Below, in pieces: positions 1-11,000 of a stretch of 25,429 nucleotides of DNA. The DNA comes from Oppiella nova (taxonomy: Eukaryota > Arthropoda > Arachnida > Sarcoptiformes > Oppiidae). The number at the start of each line of letters is the position of its first letter. The first letter of the stretch is position 1. The notes below the pieces were generated by a model. That model was not told where the DNA came from and did no database searches. It was given only the letters and a program-made list of their open reading frames with translations. Location of the stretch: assembly GCA_905397405.1 (NCBI GenBank), contig CAJPVJ010000435.1, positions 1 through 25,429 on the forward strand, read 5' to 3'. A program made the position numbers and the translations under genes.

Positions 1-576
1 AGCGTGTCGTACACTATAATGAGTGGCATATTGTGTACTAATACCTTAAAACCCATGACATGTACGGCCTAATTGGCGCCTATGGGATGACTACGAGTTC
101 ATAAACTGTAAGAAAGCACTGGTATGTGAGCATACTATGCACTGTAAGCTTTTCAACTATGATATCGTTCCCCTCACATATCAGTGCGAAAAACTGCTGT
201 ATTTTTAATCCCTTTCCCTCGCATTAAAGTCAATCAAAAAAAGTTTTTAACACTTTTTGCACCACTTTTTTGTACCACTTTTATAGCAATGTTTTAATTA
301 AACTAAATTCACATTAATTATAAAAATCTAAAAATATTTTATTTTAATTAATTATTTAGTATTATATATATTTAAAATGCATATAAAACAATTATTTTTA
401 TAAATACAATAACTTTTAAAAACACTTTTTTAAAACAGTTATTAATTAATTGCATATTTATGGCTAATATATGGTTGATCACAGATTATTAACTTTATAT
501 ACTATTATAATTGTTATTTGCATTACATTTGAGTTATAAATTTAATTTTAAAAACTATATTAACAGGAAATACATA
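1..576. other. AT-rich intergenic DNA
   Basis: No coding potential was found on either strand. The right part is very AT-rich and lies downstream of the 3' end of the minus-strand SLC26 gene. On the minus strand, an ATTAAA that could serve as that gene's polyadenylation signal lies at 577-582, about 60 nt past its stop codon. Confidence 0.6.
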
Positions 577-590
577 TTTAATAGAAAGGC

Positions 591-615
591 GAGAGAGAGA
601 GAGAGAGAGAGAGAG
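591..615. repeat. (GA)n microsatellite
   Basis: About twelve uninterrupted GA units lie in the predicted 3' UTR of the SLC26 gene, about 30 nt past its stop codon on the minus strand. It is a simple tandem repeat and is likely length-polymorphic. Confidence 0.95.
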
Positions 616-642
616 GAGTCTGTGCCGACATCCCGGTGCTGA

Positions 643-2942
643 TCAATAGGCCTGAGCCGACTGTGAGATCCAATGGCCACAAGAAGTGGTACTTTGATTG
701 AAGAGTGTCTCGATGTTGGACTGCGATCGCGACACTCGGATCTTATTATGGGTTTTGATGAGATGGTAGACCTCCTCCTCAGTGCGACAGTTGTGGAACT
801 CATTGGACGGAATGCCGGCCCCATGGATGGCCCGGAACACCGTTTTTCGCAGATTGTAAAACACAGTCAACACCCGGCGATCGCTTAGACTCGATATCAT
901 ATTCTTGACGCCCTTTTGGTAACCAAATAAAAGTTGTTTAAAATCACAGAATCACAGAATAAACTCAAGAATTTGGCCAATAATTAGCAACTTATGACAG
1001 AATACCTGCGCGAACGTGGAGTCGGCTCTAAACATGTGCTCCCCGTCCAAAACCACGGCAATCTTGGCCGACATCTCCTGACTGTCCGGAAGCTCTTTAT
1101 TGATCTTCACTTTCATGTACTCAATGGACGGGAAGAAGACACTCCGGTCGGGCTTTACGTACAGAAAGGGGTAGCCATCGGGTGTGCGCTTATGCACTAT
1201 GAACACCTTGGGTCTGGCCATTTGGTACAGCAGTATCACGACGGACGAGCCCACACCGGCCACTATGCCGTACTCGAGCCCAAACACCAGGCACACCACG
1301 AACGTGGACACGTAGGGCAGGACATCCACTTTGTTTGTCTGCCATATGAGGAACGGGTCCAACGGTCTCAGCATGAATATGACGGCTGTGATGATAATTG
1401 TGGCCAATATTGTCTGCGGGATGTACTGGAAATAGGGGGCGAGCGTCGAGAGGGCCAGCAGTACGAGAGCGCCGGTAACGATGCCGCCGAACGGCGTGCG
1501 GACACCGCTGTTGTGGTTGACCGCCGATCGCGAGAAACTGCCCGTCGCTGCGAACGCCCCGAAACACGAGCCCAAGATGTTGCACATCCCGATGGCTATC
1601 ATCTCCTGAGTGGCGTCCATGCGCTTCGTCTCGAACGCCTTGGCCACGGCTACCGACTCCATGAGCCCCAGTAGGGCCACGACAAACACGCCGGTGCCCA
1701 AGTCCGAGAATACCTGCGTGAATGGCACGGTAGTGGTGTTGGTGTTGTGCACCGAGAATGAGGGCCACTGGAAGGGCGGTAGTCCGGTGCGAATCTCGCC
1801 GGTCATCGTGAATAGCTGTCCACTGGTGCCGTCCGGGCCTACCGTTTCCGACTCGTAGTAGTAGCCGGCGATGAAGGCGCCGATAATGACTACCAGCGCG
1901 TTCCGGGCGGTCACAGTCATAGCCCACACGCCGTTCAGTACGGCGTAAAGGGTGTGCCGTTTGGCGCCGGCGTCGGCGTCCGGTTTGAAGCGGTAGTCTT
2001 TGGCCAATTGGATGGGTATGAGGAACAGTAGGCTCGCCATTCCCATAGTGGTGTCCCAGATGTTGATCTCCCAGAGGTTGGCCGCGAACTTAATCATAGT
2101 GTCCGGGAAACGGGAGGCCGTGTAGTGTTGGCCGAACAGTAGCTTCAGCTGAGAGGCGGCTATCGTGATGGCGGCCGCCGATGAGAAGCTGGATATCACT
2201 GGGAATGAGATGAAGTCGACAATGAAGCCGAGGTTGAGTACGCCGAACAGGAACTGTATGCAACCGGCCATAAAGGCCAGTAGTATCGAGTACTGGACGC
2301 CACCGGCCATCACATACGGGGCCACTATGATAGCCATGATAGAGGTGGGGCCGACGGCCACGTCTTTGCAGCTGCCGAGCAGTGCGTATATAAAACAGCC
2401 CATGAATGAGGTGTAGAGGCCGTACTGGGCCGGTAGGCCGGCCAACACGGCCAGGGCTAGCCCTTGGGGTACAATAGTGAAGGCGACCGATAGGCCGGCG
2501 ATGATATCGCCCTTCAGGTCGGCTAATGAGTAGTTCGGCAGCCAATGGACGAACGGTAGGCGTCGCCGGAGTTTCTCACGAGTGAAATATCTTTGACGAA
2601 ACCAAAGGCAGCACTCGTTGACTGTCATGTCATCCGATTCCTCGAGATATAGCACCAGACCTACGGTGGGGAACAGGGGTTGGAGTTAGGAATTGATTGG
2701 TTTACTGTTAGGCACCGCTATGTTGTGAGAGTGTAGGGGTTGAGAGGTTTTTATTGAATATATAACTGAACTGATTGGTGACATTTGAATGATAATTGAT
2801 TGATACCATTGTCTGCATCGCCGGTGTTCTCGTCGTTATGATTGTCGGCGCTATTGTCGCACTCGTGAAGAGTCTTAAACCTCGGCTGCGAATCGGTTCC
2901 CATTATCTTCTCGTAGAAATACTTGCTATTCGTTTGATTCAT
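643..2942 (-). CDS. SLC26-family sulfate/anion transporter (SLC26A11-like), complete
   Basis: This is a multi-pass membrane anion transporter of the SLC26/SulP family, exchanging sulfate or other anions at the plasma membrane or a lysosomal-type membrane. Three exons join in phase: 2942-2807 (phase-1 donor GTATCA), 2660-1006 (acceptor after a C-rich tract ending CCGTAG), and 912-643. The product is 686 aa; human SLC26A11 is about 600. An in-frame TAA sits six codons before the chosen ATG at 2942. The first 46 residues are hydrophilic. The sulfate-transporter signature follows (GLSVAFTIVPQGLALAVLAG, then GLYTSF and AVGPTS), then the rest of the hydrophobic core to about residue 520. The C-terminal STAS domain is split by the 93-bp second intron: its first strands (AKIAVVLDGEHMF) end exon 2, and exon 3 carries VLTVFYNLRKTVFRAIHGAG and TEEEVYHLI. 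Family assignment is sure; the A11-like subgroup is a guess from general resemblance. Confidence 0.93.
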
Positions 2943-4143
2943 CACTTGTTTCGTGATTTAATTCAAACACAAAATAGTTTTTAAGACTAATATTAATACA
3001 GATTTTAATAAAAACACAATTAATACACAAAAAATATAAATACGTTTTTATGATTATGTAAAACAAATCCCTAATAACTATGTTATCAATGAATTTTTTA
3101 CATGTTTTTTACATATCTATGAGTTTTGTTAGCCAATGGGGCGTCAGTTTATTAAACACTTTTCCTATTAAATAGTTATTTTTAAATCTAATGAATGAAA
3201 TGAATGATTATTATTAAAAGTTTACAAAAAAATATGTTATTGTTTCGCTCACTTTCATAGATAAGAGACTTTTTTCTGAGTTTTTCTGATCAAAAGTCGT
3301 GTTAATGTTTGAACTGTTTTTCTGATTAACTTTTTCCCTATTGAAGAGTCTATTCAATCAATTAATGGTGATTTTATTGACCCAAACGCCAGTTCCCTTA
3401 TGCCTTCTTATCGATATCCTTATCGCTATTTTTAGTAATTCATATCTAATACTATAGTAAATATGAAGTGTATGCGAAAAACAACTTAATTAATAGATAA
3501 TTGACTTATTATAGCATTCAATGGCAAACAATTTTATTTGTGTTTAACTACTGTATTAATTGGAAATAAAAATTCCGTTCAAAACTTATTTGCATTTCCT
3601 ATGAATAAGTTATTTGAATAATTTGTGGTTTACAATAATAATTATTATTGAATAATTTATATATATTATTAATACTAATAGACTATTAATGTTACATAAT
3701 AAACAACTAATTTAACAAATTTTGTTTTAACTAATGTTTACAATGCATAAAAGTGTTATTAAAATGTCAAAAACTTTTATAAATAACTTATATATATATC
3801 GTAGGAATTTATAAAACATTGATTTGAAAACTTCAAGTCTTGAGACAAATATTTTAAATCTATTTTTATCTCAAAATAAATAAAACTCTACTGAAATACA
3901 AATAAACAAAACTTATTTGACAACTCTATGCAATAACAATGGTTATAAATTCTATGCATAAGTACATGCAATACAAGTAAATTCTATGCAAGAAATATAG
4001 TTTATGACAGAATCACAGAATATTCTGTGAGTTCACGTCATTTATGGTGCAAAATATGGTAGGAATTCCTGCGTCTCTATGAATGATGTGTTAAATACAA
4101 AACTGAATGTATGGCCAAACAGTTGGCCTAAAGTTTCGGGGAT
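2943..4143. other. AT-rich intergenic region between divergent genes
   Basis: About 1.2 kb of low-complexity AT-rich DNA separates the SLC26 start (minus) from the C1-domain gene (plus). It should hold both promoters, but I cannot point to a convincing core promoter. I saw no C2-domain exon that would extend the downstream C1 gene upstream. A perfect 18-bp palindrome lies at 4013-4030. Confidence 0.5.
4013..4030. repeat. perfect 18-bp palindrome
   Basis: TCACAGAATATTCTGTGA equals its own reverse complement. It lies 114 bp upstream of the C1-domain ATG. It could be a dimeric transcription-factor site or chance; the related string AATCACAGAAT also occurs near 950-960. Confidence 0.5.
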
Positions 4144-4550
4144 ATGGAGGCCCAGGAGGTCGAGGATTATCACAAACTAAGTGAACGTAAGGGCGCTATC
4201 AGACGGCGCGTATACCGAGTAAATGGCCATAAATTTAGACCAACCCGCGTAGGCCAACCCACCAAATGTTGTCACTGTAGGGAATTCATATGGAGCTCCG
4301 GTGTCAAACTGATGGGCTACCAGTGCCAGGGTCTGTATGCTTGCCAACCATTGATTGGTATGTCACCCGTATATCTAATACCAGTGTCCTATCCATAGTG
4401 TGCTCATCGATGGTCCACAAGAGGTGTCACGAGTTAGTGATCACTAAATGTGTCGATTGTATGGACGGTATTGAGTCGAGCACTCCATTCGCGGCTATTA
4501 ATAGCTTTTTGAACAGATTTTTGATTAAAAGATATAAGAGTTTTCAGTGA
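4144..4550 (+). CDS. Stand-alone novel-PKC-type C1 domain protein (fragment or chimera)
   Basis: Two exons, 4144-4330 and 4399-4550, join through a 68-bp GT-AG intron in phase 1 to give 112 aa. The product contains one complete C1 zinc finger, the diacylglycerol/phorbol-ester module of novel PKCs. All ligands are present in the pattern H-x12-C-x2-C-x(n)-C-x2-C-x4-H-x2-C-x7-C: H in VNGHKF, then TKCCHC, YQCQVC, MVHKRC and VITKC. The flank [17 protein letters not shown] and core [20 protein letters not shown] closely match the C1A domain of PKC-epsilon/Drosophila Pkc98E. The C2, C1B and kinase domains of a real PKC are not found nearby. After the last cysteine comes an unrelated 30-residue tail ([16 protein letters not shown]) that resembles the end of the RCC1-kinase protein at 13367-15630. 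It is probably a partial gene duplication or exon-shuffled chimera; whether it is expressed is unknown. Confidence 0.75.
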
Positions 4551-4685
4551 ATCCCGTTGTCATCAACAATGGATAGCCTACTATCTGACTGCCTATCTGT
4601 CCACGCAATGGCTATTTATACCTCATTTAGTGCCATATGTTTGCATATAATTGATATGCTTTTGATAGTAATTGTCGTATATTTT

Positions 4686-4779
4686 GTGTACTATTTATAA
4701 ATGCATACAAATTCGCGATTTTATGTACATTTCATGAATAAAGTGGTATTCACTACAAATAATTTTTGCAATTTTAAAT
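4686..4779 (+). repeat. 3'-flank repeat, copy 1 (with 15704-15801)
   Basis: This stretch matches 15704-15801 in the same orientation with few differences. Both include AAATTCGCGATTTTATGTAC, then ATGAATAAAGTG and ATTCACTACAAAT. Weaker similarity continues for tens of bases on both sides. Each copy lies just downstream of a plus-strand coding end, so it looks like a duplicated 3' UTR including the polyadenylation signal. Confidence 0.9.
4737..4742 (+). terminator. Polyadenylation signal AATAAA for the C1 fragment
   Basis: A canonical AATAAA lies about 190 nt past the C1-fragment stop, within the duplicated 3'-flank repeat. The same hexamer sits at the equivalent place in the copy at 15755-15760. 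Confidence 0.5.
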
Positions 4780-4936
4780 ATCAATTTATTTGTAATCATT
4801 CGAAAAAGTTTCTTGGTTAAAAACATTTGTATCAGTGTTAAATTAAAAATACACTCCATGTGACAAATATTGATTATAGCAATTAGAGTGAACTTGCTTC
4901 GATCACATAGTTATATAAATATTAATAACACAGCAA

Positions 4937-4942
4937 TTTATT
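4937..4942 (-). terminator. Polyadenylation signal AATAAA for the RCC1-kinase-caspase gene
   Basis: On the minus strand a canonical AATAAA lies about 100 nt downstream of the TAA at 5045-5043, a normal distance for the 3' end of that transcript. Confidence 0.5.
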
Positions 4943-5042
4943 TTGCTTGTTAAAATAAAGTTTAAATATTAAATCATAGTGAGATTAAATTATTTAAATA
5001 GTTATAATTATAAATTTAGTTTAACAATATGATGTCGACAAC

Positions 5043-8000
5043 TTATAAGGGTTTACTTAACCCAGGATTGAAATACAGGTCTCGGTGGAAACATGTAGAC
5101 ATGATCCTGATATTTGGCAGTTGATCCTTGCTCATCTCCTTTTCTAGTCGTGTTTGTGTCTGTCATTCATTGTATATAAAAATTAATAAATGTTTTATGA
5201 ATTATAATTAAAACAAATATCATTTTAACATAAGACAAGTTAATTATCTCAATATCTTAACCCTGATGATGGTCTCAGTATCATATTAAACTACTTTTTA
5301 CTGATAACTCAATAAACTATTTTAACACAAAAGTATTAAATTTTATAAACAAGTTGTTAACCATTGAAATGAGCCTAGCCAAATGTATATTCCATGAATA
5401 TTGTGCTATTGTATGGCTAAACGCCTGTCCAAATTGTGTCAGTCCAATTTCGGGTGAGTACCACGATTCAATTCCTATTGTAAAAAGTATAAAATATATT
5501 ATGATCAAGCTCGACTTTTATCACTATATAGAATACACAATATGTAGTACACGTACCTTTATAACAGCTATGGATAATAAACATCCCCGTATTATAGCTT
5601 TGCAATGGCTCATCAATGGACTCCAAATTGGACAAGGGTTCATTGACCGACGTGCCAGGTACAATTAATTTTTTAGCCTCAATATCTATTATGAAATATT
5701 TTCGTTAGATTTTAACTTTTAATTAAAAGCAATAGTTTTATTATTTTCCTATACAGTAATTCATATTCCAATGCGAAAAGAATATTAAATAAGTTGATTT
5801 GAGCAAGCATTTATTGAACATCCCTTAAACTATACAAGCAGATATTATACTCACAGTTTGGGCTACAGTTGAACACAAATACCTTGGGTTTAATTTGGAA
5901 TGAACGACCGTTTTCTGCAGAAAACTTGCCCACAATATCGCTGACAAGTAGGCCATCGCCCTCCACATCCTCTGAACCCATAACCCTCTCATCACATCCG
6001 TGTCCGATGTAGACCATAAAAAAGGCATCGCCTTCGTGGCGATCAGTGGCCACACAATCCAATAGTGTATTGATTTGTGAGCTTGCTATAAATTCGTGTT
6101 TTTCCACCATAAAGTACAATTGACTCAGAATGGACTCCCATCTGAGTGCCTCATTTTTTAGCCCAGGCACAGTTAGTATTATGATTGCCCGACCCCTCGG
6201 TTTAGAGTCTATTTTAAAGTACCGACTGCCCCCTGATCGTAGTATTTTGCTTGACATAACGTCAATATGTATTTTATCGGTATATGGCCATGATGATTCT
6301 GTGCTCGACCCAGGTATGTCCACTACAATAGGTTCCTCATCAGTCTGTGACTTATAATTAGATTTTATTATAAGGAAATTGTAGAAAAATTTGTTTTCAT
6401 GATAATTGAGCATGGTTATCATTATAGGTAATTGTGGATCGGACAGAATTGTAGCTCGCTCAATGGACCAATTAATATATTTCGTATTTACATTACTGTA
6501 TTTGTCTAATATTTCCCGACATTCGGGCCTTTTATTCCAGTTGGCAATAATCATGGTATCAAATATCTTGAACAATTGTAATGCCGGTGCATTTAGTATA
6601 GGATTAGTGGCGGAATATAGTTTTAAACTGAAAATAGTAGCATGTTAATAATAATACAATAAATATTTACAAAATATACTTTTTTATATTTATGGTAAAA
6701 ATGTTGATATCAAATAATTCACCACCAATTAGTGCCAAGCTATAGATATCGCACTTATGGTCATATTTTTGCCCCTGACACACTTCCGGTGCCATATACC
6801 TCATGTCACCGACACCGCCCGTATGTTTACGTGATGTCCGATTGTGAATGCGTTTGTCGTGAACAGTAGCCAAACCGAAGTCGCATAACTTTATAAATCT
6901 ACCGTTCCTTATATTTTCAGCAATTAGTATGTTCTCTGGTTTGAGGTCTCTGTGAATGATCGGTGGATTCAAGTCATGCAAATACTGAACACTTTCTAAG
7001 ATCTCTCGGAATATTTCGCACGAAATGAAATACTCGACACAATCCATGGGTTCATCCAAACGACGACTAAATACTTGGTTTTTTAGATCATATATATTCC
7101 GAAGATTTTGTGAACACAACTCCATTTGCATGTATAGCATACTCCTATCAATCCACGTCTTTTCCAAACGCACCACATGTTCGGAACGGATTTTATTTAT
7201 TTTATTAACGTCGTTAAAAAATAGATCTCGCTCACGTTCTGTTACACCTGTCAAATATTATATGATTATTACCTAAATTGGTAGATTTTTGTCTCGCATG
7301 TAAAACATTTTAGACTTACTCTTTAAATCGTAACATTTAATTGCAAATATCTGTCCACTTGTTTTATGTTTCACTTTGTATACAGTACCATAGCCACCAA
7401 TTCCAATAATTTTTATTTGGTCAAAAGTGGTTGTAAAATAGTTATCTAGTACTATTATACGTGATTGGAGATGGCTATTTTTATCGACAGAAATTAACAA
7501 TTGATCGTTCAACATAAAATTGCAGATATCATAGAAAATGGGGTTGGCCTCATTTTTGAGGTGATCTAATATTGCAGTTTGTTGTAAATTTGTTAGGTGC
7601 AGGTCACTTTTATTTATTATCCAGTCTTTGGACCTCGCGAGAATATCACTGCATTCCGGTCTCATATTCCACATTAGTTTTGACATATTCTTTAAAATTG
7701 GATACAATTTTGATAGTTGTGGCTGGATGACTTTGTTATTCAGAAATCTGTTAAATTTAAATCGTATATTCTTTTAAAGTATATAAATAAGATTCATAGC
7801 AAAAATTTAATGTAATATTTGAGTATATAATGAAGAGTTTTAAAGTGCAAACTGTGTAAAATCCATTATTTTATTATGGATTATGATAACATAATCCGGG
7901 GCTTTGGGAGCTTATAATTTAAATTTATAATCAAGCCCTTAATGTGTCCAGCTTATCCATTAAATATATTACATTGGTGCAAAAGTTCTCGCCGAAATTG

Positions 8001-11000
8001 CCATAGAACGCAATGTTATAAGCGGCGAGAACTTTTGCAACAATGTAATACTAATATAAAGTACCAGTAAACATATTTCAAAATAAATGAATTGCCATAA
8101 TCACTGAATAAAAGTTTAATTTTTATTCAAAAATCTATTTTCCTAAAATCCTAACAAATTGAAAATAGACATTTAATTTATTTAAATTAACAAAATTGTC
8201 ATAATGCATTAATAAAATATACAGGGTAGATAAATATAAAATTATTATTTTCTTTACCTACAATCACCAATTATGTCAAGATCAATACCGAATATTTCAC
8301 CGCCAATTAACGCCAGACTATAAACATCACACTTATGGTCGTATGCATATCCACGGGATACTTCCGGTGCCTGATATCTCAAGTCCCCGACATCTTCCGT
8401 ATGTTCATGTCCACTCGTGTCGTGAACAGTAGCACAAGCGAAGTCACATAACTTAATAAACCTACCGCTCGTGACATTCCTTGCGATCAATATGTTTTCG
8501 GGTTTGAGGTCTCTGTGGATGATCGGTGGATCCAATTCATGCAAATACTGAACACTTTCTAAGATCTCTCGGAATATTTCACACGAAATGAAGTACTCGA
8601 TGCAATTCAGGGTTTCTCTTTCCTTAAAAAATATTATTAGTTTATCAGCAAGCACATTTCTGAGATTATCAGCACATAATTCCATCTGAATGTATAGGCA
8701 AGTGCTTTCTGTCCACGAGTAGTAATACCGTACCACATATTCTGAACGCATTTTGGCTAATATTTTGACTTCACTAAACACACGCCTCCTTTCACGGTCA
8801 GAAAAACCTTAGAATTAGAAATAGTGTATATATTAGTTAGTACAAACAAATCAAAGTAAATATGAGTGTCAATATCAAGAATTGTGTTTATCATAAGGCA
8901 TTGTTCACATATTACGTTCGCACTTTTTAAGAAATCTTGACCCCCTCAACCTCTCTTGTTCGTAATTGTTCGCTTGTAATCATTTCAGGAAATTACGTTC
9001 GCCAGTCCCTAACCCCCACCCCTAGGAAATCAAATACCACTAAATTTCGATTTAATTTAATTACAATTAAACCAATCATTTAAATCATTAATTATAAACA
9101 TGGAATAGACAGTAATTTCAGAAATAGTGCTCTAGGTGGTCATCTTAAAAATGTTTTACAAAATTATTTTCACTTTTAAAATATTTCATAAACTGGAAAT
9201 TATTTCCTAGCTCCCCAATTGGCGGAAAGTTTTGCACTTTTATCTACATTTAATCCCTTTATTTACATACCAGGTGTTAATCCCTTCCCAGGTCTCATAA
9301 ACAACATCATGTGATTAAAGCATGTGATATGAAAACATTGAATTTTCTGCAGTGAGTGTTGAGTGTATTAATGGTGTTGTAATTGGAAAGCATTTTATTA
9401 CTGATTTGTTTTGAATGTTTTAATTAATTTTCAAAATCAGTTTTTTACATCGAGTTTTGAAGTGACATTTAGATCAAAATAGTGGAAATAGTGATAATTG
9501 TTGAGTGTATTAATGGTGTTGTGATTGGAAAGCATTTTATCACTTATTTTACATTAATTCAAATCAACATTTCAATCATTTTTATTAATTGTTAATTATT
9601 ATAATGAATTTTTTAAATAATAGTGAGTTTTTAAAGTTTGCAAACAATCAAAATAACACATTAAGTGATTTTGCAAACAAACCAAAAGTAGATCCAAAAT
9701 TATCAGAAAAAATTATTGAATTATGTGTTAATGATAATACATTTAGTTTTATAAATGGAAAACTAAAGTGTAGTGTTTGTGAGTATTATTTCGAAAGCAT
9801 TGATTCACAACACTTTGACCATACAATAACAAGACATAAAGAAAGGCAAATACATACAAAAAATTTGTCTAAAAATTCAAACAAACGTAAATCAAGTGAA
9901 AATTTGAACAAAATTGAAAAAAAAACGTGAAACAATTGATGACTTTCTAAAGTGTTTAACATCTGCTTTCCTATCAGCTGACATTCCGTTGGAAAAACTA
10001 TCAAATGATAATTTAAAATCTTTTTTGTTTCAATACACCCACTTTAATATACCAACTCCTAATCATCTTCGAGAGAATATTGTATCCAAAGTATATGAAG
10101 AATCTCTACAAAAGGTTAAACAAGCTATTGGGTCAAACAAAGTCTATGTTATGTTCGACGAATCGTCCGATGCCTTACAGCGCAGTGTTATGAATGTTTT
10201 GGTCGGTGTCTTAGACGGTAAACCAAATAAACCGTTTTTAATATCAACACTATTTCCTCCAAATACTAAAGGAAAAACACTTTTAACTGAAATGAAAACA
10301 GCACTTGGAAATCTTTGGCCAAACGGTAAATGATATGACGATCTGTTGTTAATAATTACAGATCAAGCCCCGGCTTGTAAAAAGGCTGTTCGTTTGGCCA
10401 AAACTGAATTTAAAAATGCTAAACACGTTACTTGTTTAGCACATGCTATTCATCGTGTGTGTGAGTGTGTTCGTCAAAAAAGTGAATTATCAGATAAATT
10501 TATTTCTAATATGAAAAACATTTTGACTAATTGCCCCAAAAGAAGACGTAATTTTCAAGAAATTACAGGACTATGTGTTCCCAAACAACCAATAATTACC
10601 CGTTGGGGTACATGGCTCGAGACTTCTTTCTTTTATGCCAAACATTTGGATAAAATGTGTAAATTTATAAAACAATTACCTGATTCTAAGAATAAGTCTA
10701 TTATAGCTCTTAAAGAACTCATCAAAAATCCAAAAGAACTTAGTCGTGAGATTAAAGGATTAACAGATTTTTAGATATTAACTAAATCTATAATACAAAT
10801 ACAAAGAGAGGACTAATCTGTTGAAAATCAAATTAAAATTATTAATACAATTTTTTCTCAATTAAAAGATTAAACTTATGTTATAGATAAATTGAAAAGT
10901 AGTTTAGCTAAAAACCCAGATATAAATTATTTTAAATCAAATGATATATTAAATGAGTATAAATATGCTCAGCTCACTAATTCTGCTTGTGAGAGATCTT

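Larger units (their letters stand above)
4551..5042. other. Convergent 3' intergenic region
   Basis: This is non-coding AT-rich DNA between the C1 fragment (plus) and the caspase end of the multidomain gene (minus). It holds a repeat shared with 15704-15801, a plus-strand AATAAA at 4737-4742, and a minus-strand AATAAA at 4937-4942, which lies about 100 nt past the caspase stop. Confidence 0.6.

Noticed and set aside
591-615. GA repeat as a regulatory GAGA-factor site
   Set aside because: It lies in the 3' UTR of a minus-strand gene, with no promoter context; a plain microsatellite is enough.
2796-2984. Hydrophobic plus-strand frame that looks like a membrane peptide
   Set aside because: It is antisense to SLC26 exon 1 and its upstream region; the minus-strand exon fits by phase and has a clear ATG with an upstream stop.
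5354-5668. Plus-strand 104-codon open frame
   Set aside because: The minus strand encodes the caspase p10 exons here, with good acceptors and conserved motifs; the plus frame is a shadow.
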